A stretch of DNA of 64,000 nucleotides from Alphaproteobacteria bacterium (lineage in GTDB: Bacteria > Bacteroidota > Bacteroidia > Bacteroidales > FEN-979): contig SACF01000012.1 of assembly GCA_009928665.1 (NCBI GenBank), positions 1 to 64,000 of the forward strand, given 5' to 3'. The notes under the pieces were generated by a model. The model was not told the origin of the DNA. It was given only the letters and a program-made list of their open reading frames with translations, and did not search any database. Shown piece by piece: positions 16,407-25,233 of this stretch; within the stretch, counting starts at the first letter, position 1, and every line of letters starts with the position of its first letter. The translations under genes and the position numbers were made by a program.

Positions 16407-17183
16407 TCAGAATATCCAGCGGTAACCGAATGTTATGCTAACTACAACATGAATTAACATGATAAGCATCATGATAATTGCGAACGGAAGATGAATTACA
16501 TGCCAGTATTTGAAAAGCTCCTGCATCGACCGGAGCCGTTCTATTTTTCTTTTCAGCTTTAGCTCTTTTCTTTTCAGTGTGAGTATGCTTTTCATTTCGG
16601 TACGCGGACTGCCCTGATTCAGCAAGGCTTCCTTCAATTCGGGAAGGGTTTTCCGGTCCGGATCCGTTATTCCCGATAAGAAAAGTTGTCCGGTCAGCCC
16701 GCGGATCATTTCCTGCAATTCGGCCATACTCAGAACCCGACCTTCGATGTTACGGGGAATCTGGATGTAGATAAAACGTCCGATAATTCCGCTGATGAAC
16801 ACGGCTACCATGCACCAGAAACTGATGGCAACCACACCGCCGAATTTGAAGGAGGTATGGAAAAGGATCATGATTGGCCCGATGGTGCATAAAAAGATAT
16901 GAAATTCAAGCCAGTGTTTTAAATGCCCCAATCTCATTAAGGAGGGGATTCTTTTCCGTACCATGTAAAGGACAATCCCCAGAATCATGGCAAGCGTTCC
17001 GGCTATTCCAAGGCCATGTCCCATGATCCCACCGGGTTTCAGGGTGTGGTGACCCGGGTGAAAAAAACGCTCCTCAAGGGGTAATTTATAATATGAAACG
17101 CCCTGAAGAATCAGAAAAACGATCAGCACGATCGGGATCAGCGACAGGGTGATCAAAAAGAGCCGATGGGGAATCTTTTTCAT
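16407..17183 (-). CDS. Integral membrane cytochrome b-like protein
   Basis: 258 residues with about five TM helices (8-28, 56-74, 90-112, 116-138, 228-250) and a charged, Lys/Arg-rich cytoplasmic stretch (about 150-222) before the last helix. Histidines lie in or near helices at positions suited to b-heme ligation: His56, His87, His90, His95, His109, His228, His231 and His244. It recalls cytochrome b561 / formate-dehydrogenase-gamma-like quinone-reactive subunits but I cannot name the family. It is the first gene of the cytochrome cluster and is 2 bases from the fusion gene, so the two products probably form a membrane complex that could exchange electrons with menaquinone. Heme number and quinone binding are not shown by the sequence. 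Confidence 0.75.
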   Translation of the reverse strand: MKKIPHRLFLITLSLIPIVLIVFLILQGVSYYKLPLEERFFHPGHHTLKPGGIMGHGLGIAGTLAMILGIVLYMVRKRIPSLMRLGHLKHWLEFHIFLCTIGPIMILFHTSFKFGGVVAISFWCMVAVFISGIIGRFIYIQIPRNIEGRVLSMAELQEMIRGLTGQLFLSGITDPDRKTLPELKEALLNQGSPRTEMKSILTLKRKELKLKRKIERLRSMQELFKYWHVIHLPFAIIMMLIMLIHVVVSITFGYRWIF

Positions 17184-17211
17184 GGATGATTCACTTATGT
17201 GCTGATTTATT

Positions 17212-17219
17212 TAGATTTG
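17212..17219 (+). promoter_or_regulatory. Possible -7 box TAGATTTG in the divergent cytochrome / NrfJ-like intergenic region
   Basis: TAGATTTG matches TAnnTTTG on the plus strand, 102 bases before the lipoprotein start. A second match reads TATATTTG on the minus strand at 17322-17315. Neither has a clear TTTG -33 partner. The 138-base gap must hold both divergent promoters. Confidence 0.25.
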
Positions 17220-17321
17220 CAGATACAATCGCCTGGGCTCCGCTTCGGTACCGCTAAAGGTGCTATCTGGTCTCAGGAGGTTAAACAATATTTACAACGT
17301 AACAAATGAACAAACAAATAT

Positions 17322-18020
17322 ATGAAATTCAAAGTTAACCGTCAATTGATCTCTGTTTTGATCCCCATTATTTTATTGGCTTGCGGGCAGGGGGTGGACA
17401 GGAAAACAGAAAATCTTTCACCCGGTGTCCATAAGGTGATCGCACGGGAAGTATTGCAGACCACCTCTTACACCTATGTAAAAGTTTCATCCGGAGGGCC
17501 GGAGTACTGGATCGCCATCCGCAAGGCTGAAGTGCAATTGGGCAGAACTTATTACTGGTCCATCGGGAATGAAATGAAAGAATTTACCAGTAAAGAACTG
17601 CAACGTACCTTCGCGAGCATTTATTTTGTCCAGGATTTCACCGATCACTCCACGATCGCTGCTGAACCGCCGGTAACAGGAGGGAGGCAACCTGTTCCTG
17701 AGAAAACCGGAGTCAGCGTCGTGAAAGCCGAGAATGGAATTACCCTGGCAGAGCTCTTTTCCCGAAAGGATTTTTATGCGGGGAAAAAGGTCCGGATCAG
17801 GGGAGAGGTCATAAAATTCCTACCGGAGATAATGGGAAAAAACTGGATTCATCTGCAGGACGGGACCCGACATGGCGAATATTATGACCTGACCATAACA
17901 ACACCGGATTCCTCGGGAGTAGGTTCCATTGTGACCGCGGAAGGAACAGTATCCGTGAACCGCGATTTCGGCTCCGGATACTTCTATGAGGTGATCCTGG
18001 AAGATGCCAGGTTGAAATAA
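17322..18020 (+). CDS. NrfJ-like lipoprotein with a C-terminal OB-fold-like domain
   Basis: 232 residues. A lipoprotein signal with lipobox LLAC ends at about residue 21. Residues 35-110 resemble the NrfJ-related family (small domain with SYTYVKVSSGG...EYWIAI, GRTYYW, MKEFTSKELQRTF, IYFV), proteins encoded near multiheme cytochromes in several anaerobes. Residues 133-232 look like a second, OB-fold-type domain (GKKVRIRGEVIKF, NWIHLQDGT, SIVTAEGTV). The gene is divergent from the multiheme cluster, which supports an accessory role in cytochrome function or assembly; that role is inferred, since NrfJ function itself is poorly defined. The frame begins at an ATG directly followed by the leader. 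Confidence 0.7.
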   Translation: MKFKVNRQLISVLIPIILLACGQGVDRKTENLSPGVHKVIAREVLQTTSYTYVKVSSGGPEYWIAIRKAEVQLGRTYYWSIGNEMKEFTSKELQRTFASIYFVQDFTDHSTIAAEPPVTGGRQPVPEKTGVSVVKAENGITLAELFSRKDFYAGKKVRIRGEVIKFLPEIMGKNWIHLQDGTRHGEYYDLTITTPDSSGVGSIVTAEGTVSVNRDFGSGYFYEVILEDARLK

Positions 18021-18027
18021 TTCCGCT

Positions 18028-20472
18028 TCAGCCGGTCGGGCCGGATTTCTTCTTCTTTTTGAAGTACAATGCATCGAGATAATAGATGATCCTGATGGAA
18101 AAGCTGTTGGATGCCGGTGCCAGCATGGTTCTCCTGAAATCATCAAAAAAATCGGGGGGAGTTTCATGGTCATACGTGTTGATCGCGTTTTTCCACATCA
18201 CGGAGATCTGGCTCCCGGGGGCGAAATTCCAGATATAGGTCAGGTCGAGGTTGAACAGGTTATAATTGATATCGGCATCCTGGTGATACTCGACATCCTG
18301 GAGCGATCCATCGGGCTGAAGTTGATAGAAGGAAAGGTATGGGGCTGAAACCCAGTAATGGCGTGCCCTGAGATCAATACTCATAGTACTGGTGATCATC
18401 AGGTTGGCTTCGAGCAGGTTCATCACGGTGAGCCGGTCGCGCCGGCCGAAGAGGATTACAGTTTGTTCCGACTGATCGACCGAATCCGACACATATCCCA
18501 CATCATTCATTATTTTATTGACCCAGAGGAGATAGATCAGCATGATCCTGTCGGAAATCCGGTATCGCGGCGACAATGAGAAGTCGACCCCGGTCGACTT
18601 ATACTGCCCCGAATATTGGATGCCCAATGAACCGTCGAGGGCGAACTTTTTGCGGTAATCAGAAGATGCCCATACATTCTGAAACACATACGCCGGCGAT
18701 TTGTACATCCATCCATCCACCCGCGGTTCATAATAATCATGACCTTCAACCGGCTGCGTTTCCAGGTTGGCGCCGAGTGTGAGGTGCTTGTTGGTGGTTG
18801 TATTGGTCGAGCCATCTATGTAAAGCGATGTGTACTTCAACCCGTCGTAAAGTGTGTTGTAATTTATTTCCAGTGAATTGTACCAATTGAGCACCTTCCA
18901 GAAGGGATTATACAAATTATACTGAAACGACAGGGTATTATTGAATTTATTATTGATGGTGTTAAAACCCATGTCATTCGGATCGTACTTGTCGGTTTCG
19001 AGCAATTGGTTGTAACTGAACTTGAAATTTCCGGAGATCTTCCCGAAGGAAAGTGCGTAATGGTAGCCAAATTCCGGGGAGGCGTGACTGTAATATTTCT
19101 GGCTTATGAATCCGTTTCCAGATAAGGCGTAAGTGTACTTCTTATTGGCAAACCGGAAGGTGGTACCGGTCACATTGGCGGTATAGCCTTCGGTTGGCAT
19201 GAAGTAATTCGTGTTCAGGAAATCAACGTACGAGTTGTTCTTAAGGTTCTGATCTAAAACAAACATGTTGTAATTGGTAAACCCCTGCGTGAGAAATCTC
19301 CGGGTTTCACCGGTGATGGTGTCAGTGATCGTAGCCCAGGTATTTGCCGACATGGCATTGAAAAATCCGATACCTAGCCCGCCGGTGGTTCGGCCCGAAA
19401 TCTTCGAAGCATTGATGAGTTTTGTCTGGGTCGGGTTGTCGGTCACTTTTTCGTTCGTTTCGGTTGCAGCATACACGTTGGAGTATCCCTTGGGCTCACT
19501 GCCGATCCTTCTCGAATAAAAGATACCTCCTTTGTTGAATAATTCCGTTCCTTCCGTGAAAAACTGCCGGCGTTCCTCGTACCGGATCTCATATGGGGAG
19601 AAATTATACTCCTTGTCGTCCGATTGCACCTGGCCGAAATCGGGGATCAGGGTCATGTCGAGGGTGAAACTCTGATCGATACCATACTTGAGGTCAGCGC
19701 CGTAATTATAAGAGAACCGGTAATTCTTATCCCCCGGGGCATTTTGCAAATAACCCGATAGATAAGGCGAAATCGAAAGCCGCAGCGGAGGTTTGATCTG
19801 ACTGATTCCCTCGAGAAGTCCGGATTGATTGACATACCCGGAAACTTTTGAGTCGATAAAATTCCAGGTATCAATCTCACGGTACCGCCGGATGCTTCGC
19901 TGGCAGTTAATACCCCACTCCTGCAGTGGTTTGTTGGGAAACCGGATGGCAGAGTAGGGGATCTTCATCTCGCAGACCCATCCCTTTTCATTTTTTCTCG
20001 CCTTGCTTAACCATACCGCATCCCACGAATAATCATCGTCACTTTCGCCTGAGATCTTGAAATCGGATTGTACATCACTGACATAAACCATGAAACAGAA
20101 CGCATTGATCCCGTCATTAAAAGGACTTACAACGAAAATAAAATAGTCGGCATTGAGCTCATCGCTGTCGCGAAGTCCAAGTTGTCCCGGAATGCTATCG
20201 GGAAATGGATCGTACATCATGGCTCCGATGTACAAACCCTGGTTATCGAAAGCAAACCTGACATCGCTCTGAAAGATTGCAGGATTCCCGTTAAATGGAA
20301 TGCGCTGAATGAAATCAGTCGCGGGTGGGGCATTCTTCCACTCGGGTTCATCGAGGATCCCGTCGATCCGGATATCCGAGGTGCGTTCAATGGCCTGAAT
20401 GGTCTTTTTGCCGGTTTGTGCCATTGCCAGCATACCTGTGAAAATGAGAACGATCAGGAACAGGGCTTTCAC
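18028..20472 (-). CDS. DUF5916 outer-membrane protein with N-terminal CBM9-like domain
   Basis: About 814 residues from GTG 20472, which opens exactly at a signal peptide (LFLIVLIFTGMLAMAQ). The first 180 residues of the mature protein match the CBM9-like domain of this Bacteroidota family (RIDGILDEPEW, LYIGAMMYD, AFCFMVYVS, SWDAVW, MKIPYSAIRFP). The rest (DUF5916) is aromatic-rich beta strand with GINCQRSIRR and QFFTEGTELFNKGGIFYSRRIG motifs typical of the family and is probably an outer-membrane barrel. Ligand is unknown. An ATG at 20583 is 7 bases from the macro-domain gene stop, which suits coupling, but would place 37 residues before the leader. It may be cotranscribed with the macro and IMPase genes. 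Confidence 0.8.
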   Translation of the reverse strand: MKALFLIVLIFTGMLAMAQTGKKTIQAIERTSDIRIDGILDEPEWKNAPPATDFIQRIPFNGNPAIFQSDVRFAFDNQGLYIGAMMYDPFPDSIPGQLGLRDSDELNADYFIFVVSPFNDGINAFCFMVYVSDVQSDFKISGESDDDYSWDAVWLSKARKNEKGWVCEMKIPYSAIRFPNKPLQEWGINCQRSIRRYREIDTWNFIDSKVSGYVNQSGLLEGISQIKPPLRLSISPYLSGYLQNAPGDKNYRFSYNYGADLKYGIDQSFTLDMTLIPDFGQVQSDDKEYNFSPYEIRYEERRQFFTEGTELFNKGGIFYSRRIGSEPKGYSNVYAATETNEKVTDNPTQTKLINASKISGRTTGGLGIGFFNAMSANTWATITDTITGETRRFLTQGFTNYNMFVLDQNLKNNSYVDFLNTNYFMPTEGYTANVTGTTFRFANKKYTYALSGNGFISQKYYSHASPEFGYHYALSFGKISGNFKFSYNQLLETDKYDPNDMGFNTINNKFNNTLSFQYNLYNPFWKVLNWYNSLEINYNTLYDGLKYTSLYIDGSTNTTTNKHLTLGANLETQPVEGHDYYEPRVDGWMYKSPAYVFQNVWASSDYRKKFALDGSLGIQYSGQYKSTGVDFSLSPRYRISDRIMLIYLLWVNKIMNDVGYVSDSVDQSEQTVILFGRRDRLTVMNLLEANLMITSTMSIDLRARHYWVSAPYLSFYQLQPDGSLQDVEYHQDADINYNLFNLDLTYIWNFAPGSQISVMWKNAINTYDHETPPDFFDDFRRTMLAPASNSFSIRIIYYLDALYFKKKKKSGPTG

Positions 20473-20589
20473 CCTGGTCAACGCACGAGGAATAGGGCTT
20501 CTCCCAGAGTCATTACCGTGTCGGAAACAACCCTTTGGCGCAACCGGGAGGGAACAAACCCTGTTCAATTGGTGAAAGCACATCCCGAA

Positions 20590-21096
20590 TCAGGTAAGCC
20601 GGGTTTTATATATAGAAAAGTTTTCTGCATCAAAGCAGATAAAGATGACTTTTTCGGGAATCGTGTTTTCGGAAAGATAATTCCTGACTTCCCTGATCGC
20701 AATATCAGCGGCAAGTTCTTTCGGGAAATGGTAGACACCGGTTGAAATGTTTGGGAAGGCAACCGTCCTGCAATCATGAATCGTGGCCTGGGCAAGACTT
20801 TCACGGTAGCAGGAGGCCAGCAGTTCCTCTTCATTCCTGTCGCCTACGCCCCATACAGGTCCTACCGTATGAATGACAAACTTCGCCGGAAGATTATAGC
20901 CGCGGGTAATTTTAGCCGTACCGGTATTGCAACCGCCCAGCAACCTGCACACTTCCCGCAGACCGGGTCCGGCAGCTTTATGTATGGCCCCGTCGACGCC
21001 ACCTCCGCCCAAAAGTGAAGGATTGGCCGCGTTAACGATGGCATCAACTTTTAATTTGGTGATATCCCCCTGTATCAGCTCAATTCGTGTTTCCAT
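20590..21096 (-). CDS. Macro domain protein (ADP-ribose / O-acetyl-ADP-ribose hydrolase type)
   Basis: 168 residues, essentially one macro domain. Diagnostic motifs are [22 protein letters not shown] near the N-terminus (the ADP-ribose distal-ribose loop; quoted by position about residues 18-39), [25 protein letters not shown] in the middle (residues about 56-80) and the phosphate loop [12 protein letters not shown]. These match the MacroD/YmdB type, which removes ADP-ribose from acidic residues or hydrolyses O-acetyl-ADP-ribose. It overlaps the end of the upstream inositol monophosphatase gene by 22 bases, so the two are translationally linked. No partner ADP-ribosyltransferase is visible nearby. 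Confidence 0.92.
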   Translation of the reverse strand: METRIELIQGDITKLKVDAIVNAANPSLLGGGGVDGAIHKAAGPGLREVCRLLGGCNTGTAKITRGYNLPAKFVIHTVGPVWGVGDRNEEELLASCYRESLAQATIHDCRTVAFPNISTGVYHFPKELAADIAIREVRNYLSENTIPEKVIFICFDAENFSIYKTRLT

Positions 21097-21878
21097 GTAT
21101 CAAAGAGTTTCAGAAATTCCGGATAGATGTGTTTATTGGCAGCGATAATTTGCCTGCCAAAGATATAATTTTCCCCGCTTCTAAAATCACTGACTTTTCC
21201 ACCTGCATTTTGAACGATCAGACCGCCGGCGGCAACATCCCAGGGCGACAATCCGTATTCATAAAAACCGTCGAACCTGCCGCAGGCAACCCACGCCAGA
21301 TCTGTCGCGGCCGATCCGAGTCGTCTGACTCCGCGGCTGTTCTTCAGCAAGTGGCGGAATAGTTGAAGATAATCGTCCAACTGGTTGTAATCGTAATAGG
21401 GAAAACCCGTTGCAAAAAGCGACTCATGGATCAACGCGGTATCTGAAACCCGGATCGGCCTGTCGTTCAAAAACGAAGGCGCATTTTTCCAGGTATAGAA
21501 GCATTCATTATGGTTCGCTTCATAAATCACGCCCAGCAGCGTCTCCTGACCCCGCATCAATGCGATACTGATTGCGAATAAGGGTACCCGGTGAATGAAA
21601 TTGGTTGTGCCGTCCAATGGGTCAATAATCCAGGTGTACTCGGATGGATTCCAAACCCTGTTCTCTTCTGCAATAAAACCACTCCCCGGAAGAATCTTCG
21701 AAAGCCTGTCAACCAACCTGCGTTCAGATTCCCTATCGACCCGTGTCACAAAATTATGAAGCCCCTTCTCTTCGACATCGGCATGTTGAATGGTATCAAC
21801 CTCCCGCAGGAGAAACGTACCGGTTTCCCGGGCGAGGTTACATACCTGTAAAGCAATCTGTTCCAAGTTCACAATCAT
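21075..21878 (-). CDS. Inositol monophosphatase family protein (SuhB-like)
   Basis: 267 residues, the usual family length. The metal-binding motifs are complete: GFIAEE (Glu for metal 1), [12 protein letters not shown] (Asp-Pro-Leu-Asp-Gly-Thr) and the C-terminal [17 protein letters not shown], whose Asp binds the third metal. It should hydrolyse myo-inositol-1-phosphate or a similar phosphomonoester with Mg2+. It is the first gene of a probable three-gene operon with the macro-domain and DUF5916 genes. Substrate cannot be told from sequence; members also act on fructose bisphosphate or adenosine bisphosphate. Confidence 0.9.
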   Translation of the reverse strand: MIVNLEQIALQVCNLARETGTFLLREVDTIQHADVEEKGLHNFVTRVDRESERRLVDRLSKILPGSGFIAEENRVWNPSEYTWIIDPLDGTTNFIHRVPLFAISIALMRGQETLLGVIYEANHNECFYTWKNAPSFLNDRPIRVSDTALIHESLFATGFPYYDYNQLDDYLQLFRHLLKNSRGVRRLGSAATDLAWVACGRFDGFYEYGLSPWDVAAGGLIVQNAGGKVSDFRSGENYIFGRQIIAANKHIYPEFLKLFDTWKHELS

Positions 21879-21948
21879 GTTCTGCTACTTGCTGTTTTTT
21901 CGGTAATCTTTCAGTTACAAATGTTCCAACCGATGAACGATCATCAGA

Positions 21949-23286
21949 TCATAAATTAAAGATGATCTCCTTTTCATCCAGTTCGGAAAGTTCAATTTCA
22001 CGGATCTGATTGATCCACGCGGGATCAAAAATCTGGCTGACTTTAATATAATTTTCCGTGAAGCCATCCATTCTGCCACCGGTGTTGCTCGATTCAAAAA
22101 GGACCCTTGCCTGGCGTCCTGCATTCGTTCTATAAAATTTTCGTTTTTTTTCTTCAGATAGCCTGTGCAGTTCCCGGCTTCTCAGGGTTTTTACTCCCGG
22201 CGAAACCGGATCGCTGAATCCGACTGCCCAGGTATCAGGCCGTGCCGAATAGGTGAAAACATGAATATAAGAGATGTCAATATCTTTCAGGAACGTAATG
22301 GTTTCTTGGTGATCTTCTTCGGTCTCTCCCGGAAATCCCGTGATCAGATCGGCAGCAATGCAGGCATGCGGCAGCAGTGTCCGGATTCGACCGACTCTGC
22401 CGGCATACAATGCTTTGTCATATTTCCGGCGCATCTGCTTCAGGATACGGTCGGAACCGGATTGAAGCGGAATGTGAAAGTGGGGCATGAAATGGCGGGA
22501 GGCGGCAATGAATTCAATGATCTCATCAGATAAAAGATCGGGTTCGATCGAAGAGATACGGATCCGGCTCACTGGGCCGATGTCATCGAGACGCCTGATC
22601 AATTGTAAAAGGTTCTCGTTCTGGTGACGGCCAAAATCACCAATATTCACGCCGGTAAGCACCATCTCCCTGATTCCCGTGGCGCCAATTTTGCGGGCGT
22701 GATCAAGTACGCCGTCGATGGTATCACTCCGACTTCGCCCACGGGCCAGCGGAATGGTACAGTAGGAACAGAAATAATCGCATCCATCCTGGATCTTAAG
22801 AAAAGAACGGGTCCGGTCATCCGACGACCAGGCCGCTACAAAGTCAGAGCTACCGGATTTAGGACTGTTCCCTATCCCGCCGTGATAATGGCCGATGTCA
22901 TCAGGTTCCGGACTATCAGTTCCGGAATCCGGCATCTGCACACCCAGTGCCGACAATTTTTCCAGTAATAAGAATTTATCGGAGGTACCTAAAATCATGG
23001 AGACTCCTTCCATCCCTGACAACGTTTCCGGCCTGAGCTCTGAGTAACAACCAATAACCGCGATGAATGCATCCGGATTTTTTTTGTGAACCTGCCGGAT
23101 GGCTGCCCGGCACTTTTTTTCAGCTGCGGCGGTGACAATACAGGTACTGATCACATAACAATCGGCACGCTCGTGAAAATCAACAATTTTAAATCCTTTG
23201 CCTTTAAATTTACGTGATAACGCGGATCCCTCGGAGAAATTTACCTTACAACCAAAATGGTGAAATGCGACCGACCTGATAACCAT
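21949..23286 (-). CDS. mtaB: tRNA t6A37 methylthiotransferase MtaB
   Basis: 445 residues from ATG 23286. Three parts of a MiaB-type methylthiotransferase are present: an N-terminal UPF0004 domain with Cys at FGCKVN, STCIVT and IGCYSE (auxiliary cluster), a radical SAM core with CDYFCSYC (CxxxCxxC), and a C-terminal TRAM domain. The sequence order and the FHHFGCKVN start fit MtaB rather than MiaB or RimO. It converts t6A to ms2t6A at position 37 of ANN-decoding tRNAs. A longer frame to 23301 overlaps the -7 box at 23291-23298, so the internal ATG is preferred. Confidence 0.88.
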   Translation of the reverse strand: MVIRSVAFHHFGCKVNFSEGSALSRKFKGKGFKIVDFHERADCYVISTCIVTAAAEKKCRAAIRQVHKKNPDAFIAVIGCYSELRPETLSGMEGVSMILGTSDKFLLLEKLSALGVQMPDSGTDSPEPDDIGHYHGGIGNSPKSGSSDFVAAWSSDDRTRSFLKIQDGCDYFCSYCTIPLARGRSRSDTIDGVLDHARKIGATGIREMVLTGVNIGDFGRHQNENLLQLIRRLDDIGPVSRIRISSIEPDLLSDEIIEFIAASRHFMPHFHIPLQSGSDRILKQMRRKYDKALYAGRVGRIRTLLPHACIAADLITGFPGETEEDHQETITFLKDIDISYIHVFTYSARPDTWAVGFSDPVSPGVKTLRSRELHRLSEEKKRKFYRTNAGRQARVLFESSNTGGRMDGFTENYIKVSQIFDPAWINQIREIELSELDEKEIIFNL

Positions 23287-23290
23287 GTTG

Positions 23291-23298
23291 CAAAGGTA
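23291..23298 (-). promoter_or_regulatory. -7 box TACCTTTG just upstream of mtaB
   Basis: Minus-strand TACCTTTG matches TAnnTTTG. It lies only 4 bases before the ATG at 23286, implying a very short or absent leader if used. Confidence 0.35.
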
Positions 23299-23313
23299 CA
23301 AGGTTCGCCGGAA

Positions 23314-24210
23314 TTAGCGTCGCAAATATTGCTGCAGAATGATTCCCGCGATAATCAGCGCGAGCCCGATCAGGGTGGAGATCAGGATTACCTCACCAAC
23401 CACAAAATGGATCAGGATCAGGGATAAAAATGGCGAAAGATAAATGAGGTTGGACACTTTGGCCGTGGTGACAGAATACTGAAGGGCAAACAGCCAGAAG
23501 ACAAAAGTCAGTCCCATCTCAAAAATCCCGATATAGATTCCGCAAAGAGTTCCATGCCATGATGGTAATTGAAGATTCCCTGTGAACAGGGTTAGCAGGA
23601 ATGTATAGATAAAACCAAAGACGAAATTGAGAAACAGTTTACTTACAGTCTCACGGCGGTCTTTGAGGTTGTATATCCAGTAGAGCGCCCAGAAAAGCGC
23701 GCTTCCGACGGCAAGTACAATTCCTTTGATCCTCAGATAATCGAACCTGGGGCTGATCCTTTCTGTCAACGTTTCCGGATGTAGACTGATCAGGATGATC
23801 CCGGAAAAACTGATCACGATCGCGGCAATGCTTTTTAAACTGATCCGCTGGCCCAGGATGGGAATGGAAAGCAGAACCAGGAAAACAGGCCAGATGTAGT
23901 TTAGCGTCCCTGCCTCCTGCGCTTTTAAAATATCATACGCTTCAAGCAGAACAACGTAATACAAAAACGGGTTTAGAAATCCGAGAATTGCAGAGTTTCT
24001 GAGATCTTTCAGGCTTAGTTCCCGGAGAAGCCGGATTTTTTTCTGCACCGCCAAAACAAAGATCAGAACCAGGCATGCGACGAACGAAGAGATCAACAGA
24101 AGGGAGACGGGTTCAAGAAATTGTAACGAAATTTTGAAAGCCGATCCAATGGTCGACCAGCATGCAACAGCTAAAAGTGCGAAAATATAGGCTTTTTTCT
24201 GTGACTTCAT
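23314..24210 (-). CDS. EamA/DMT family transporter
   Basis: 298 residues from ATG 24210, which gives the standard short cytoplasmic N-terminus (KSQKKAY) before the first helix. Ten TM helices arranged as two EamA repeats are readable (first repeat about 5-145, second about 155-298). The AVACWSTIGSAFKI and GTLNYIWPVFLVLLSIPILGQRI elements are typical of the family. It probably exports a small metabolite; substrate unknown. The frame is open to 24267 but the extra 19 residues would be unusual. It is divergent from the carbamate kinase gene. Confidence 0.87.
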   Translation of the reverse strand: MKSQKKAYIFALLAVACWSTIGSAFKISLQFLEPVSLLLISSFVACLVLIFVLAVQKKIRLLRELSLKDLRNSAILGFLNPFLYYVVLLEAYDILKAQEAGTLNYIWPVFLVLLSIPILGQRISLKSIAAIVISFSGIILISLHPETLTERISPRFDYLRIKGIVLAVGSALFWALYWIYNLKDRRETVSKLFLNFVFGFIYTFLLTLFTGNLQLPSWHGTLCGIYIGIFEMGLTFVFWLFALQYSVTTAKVSNLIYLSPFLSLILIHFVVGEVILISTLIGLALIIAGIILQQYLRR

Positions 24211-24246
24211 GGCGTTGCTAAGGTACTTAAAGTTCGAAAATTTGTC

Positions 24247-24254
24247 TAATTTTG
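24247..24254 (+). promoter_or_regulatory. -7 box TAATTTTG for carbamate kinase
   Basis: TAATTTTG matches TAnnTTTG, 20 bases before the arcC ATG. No clear -33 TTTG. Confidence 0.45.
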
Positions 24255-24273
24255 TCATCCAATCCATGAATCT

Positions 24274-25218
24274 ATGAAGAAATTAGCTGTTGTTGCCCTG
24301 GGAGGCAATGCACTGTTACGGGGAGACCAAAAGGGTACCATCGATGAACAGGAAAACAATGCGTACGCTACCGGTGAAAGTCTTGTCAAACTGCTGAAAA
24401 GGAATTATAACATCGTGATCACGCATGGTAACGGGCCCCAGGTCGGAAACATCATGCTCGCCAATGCAGCCGGAAATAAATTGTACGGATTGCCCGAAAT
24501 GCCTCTTGATATCTGTGTGGCCTATTCCCAGGGTTTTATCGGGTACGTGATCGAACAACAACTAAAGAATGTCCTGCAGAAACACGACATGGAACGTGAT
24601 ATTATCACAATCGCGACCCAGGTTTTGGTGAATAAAGACGATCCCGCGTTTAAGAATCCAACGAAGCCGGTCGGTCCGTTTTACACAAAAGAAGATTCCG
24701 ACCGGATGGCCCACGAAACAGGATCCGTTTATAAAGAAGATCCCCGGGGCAGAGGCTGGCGAAAAGTTGTGGCCTCTCCACGCCCGCTCGTTATCATCAA
24801 TAAAATGACCATTGAACAGATCGCACGTCAGGGACAGATCGCGATTGCAGTTGGCGGAGGCGGAATACCCGTCTTTTATGTGGAACCCAATAAACTGCAG
24901 GGTATCGATGCCGTCATCGATAAAGACCTGGCATCGGCGCTACTTGCTTCCCAGATCAATGCCGACAAGCTGTTCATACTGACCGACGTTCCAAAGGTTT
25001 GTATCAACTTCAACACACCGCAGGAACAGTCCATCGACCGCATGACGATTGCCGAAGCGAAACAATATCTTGAAGAAGGACAATTTCCCGACGGCAGCAT
25101 GGGCCCCAAGATCCGGGCAGCCATTCATTTCGTTGAGCATTCAGGCAAGGATACCATAATCACCAAGACTACCATGCTGGGCATCGATAACGGCGGTACC
25201 CGAATCACGCTTGTCTGA
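24274..25218 (+). CDS. arcC: Carbamate kinase
   Basis: 314 residues, the normal length. Amino-acid-kinase family motifs are in order: VVALGGNALL at the N-terminus, VITHGNGPQVG, PLDICVAYSQG, GRGWRKVVASPRP (around 165), AVGGGGIPVFY, DKDLASALLA, LTDVPKV and a C-terminal GPKIRAA segment. It catalyses carbamoyl phosphate + ADP to ATP + carbamate + NH3, or the reverse, in the cytoplasm. No arginine deiminase or ornithine carbamoyltransferase gene adjoins it, so its pathway (arginine, citrulline, allantoin or purine fermentation) cannot be told here. Confidence 0.95.
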   Translation: MKKLAVVALGGNALLRGDQKGTIDEQENNAYATGESLVKLLKRNYNIVITHGNGPQVGNIMLANAAGNKLYGLPEMPLDICVAYSQGFIGYVIEQQLKNVLQKHDMERDIITIATQVLVNKDDPAFKNPTKPVGPFYTKEDSDRMAHETGSVYKEDPRGRGWRKVVASPRPLVIINKMTIEQIARQGQIAIAVGGGGIPVFYVEPNKLQGIDAVIDKDLASALLASQINADKLFILTDVPKVCINFNTPQEQSIDRMTIAEAKQYLEEGQFPDGSMGPKIRAAIHFVEHSGKDTIITKTTMLGIDNGGTRITLV

Positions 25219-25233
25219 TACAGGATATATCCT

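Noticed and set aside
25219..25233. Small palindrome (AGGATATATCCT) after carbamate kinase as a terminator
   Set aside because: The stem is AT-rich, has almost no loop, and is not followed by a clean T run.
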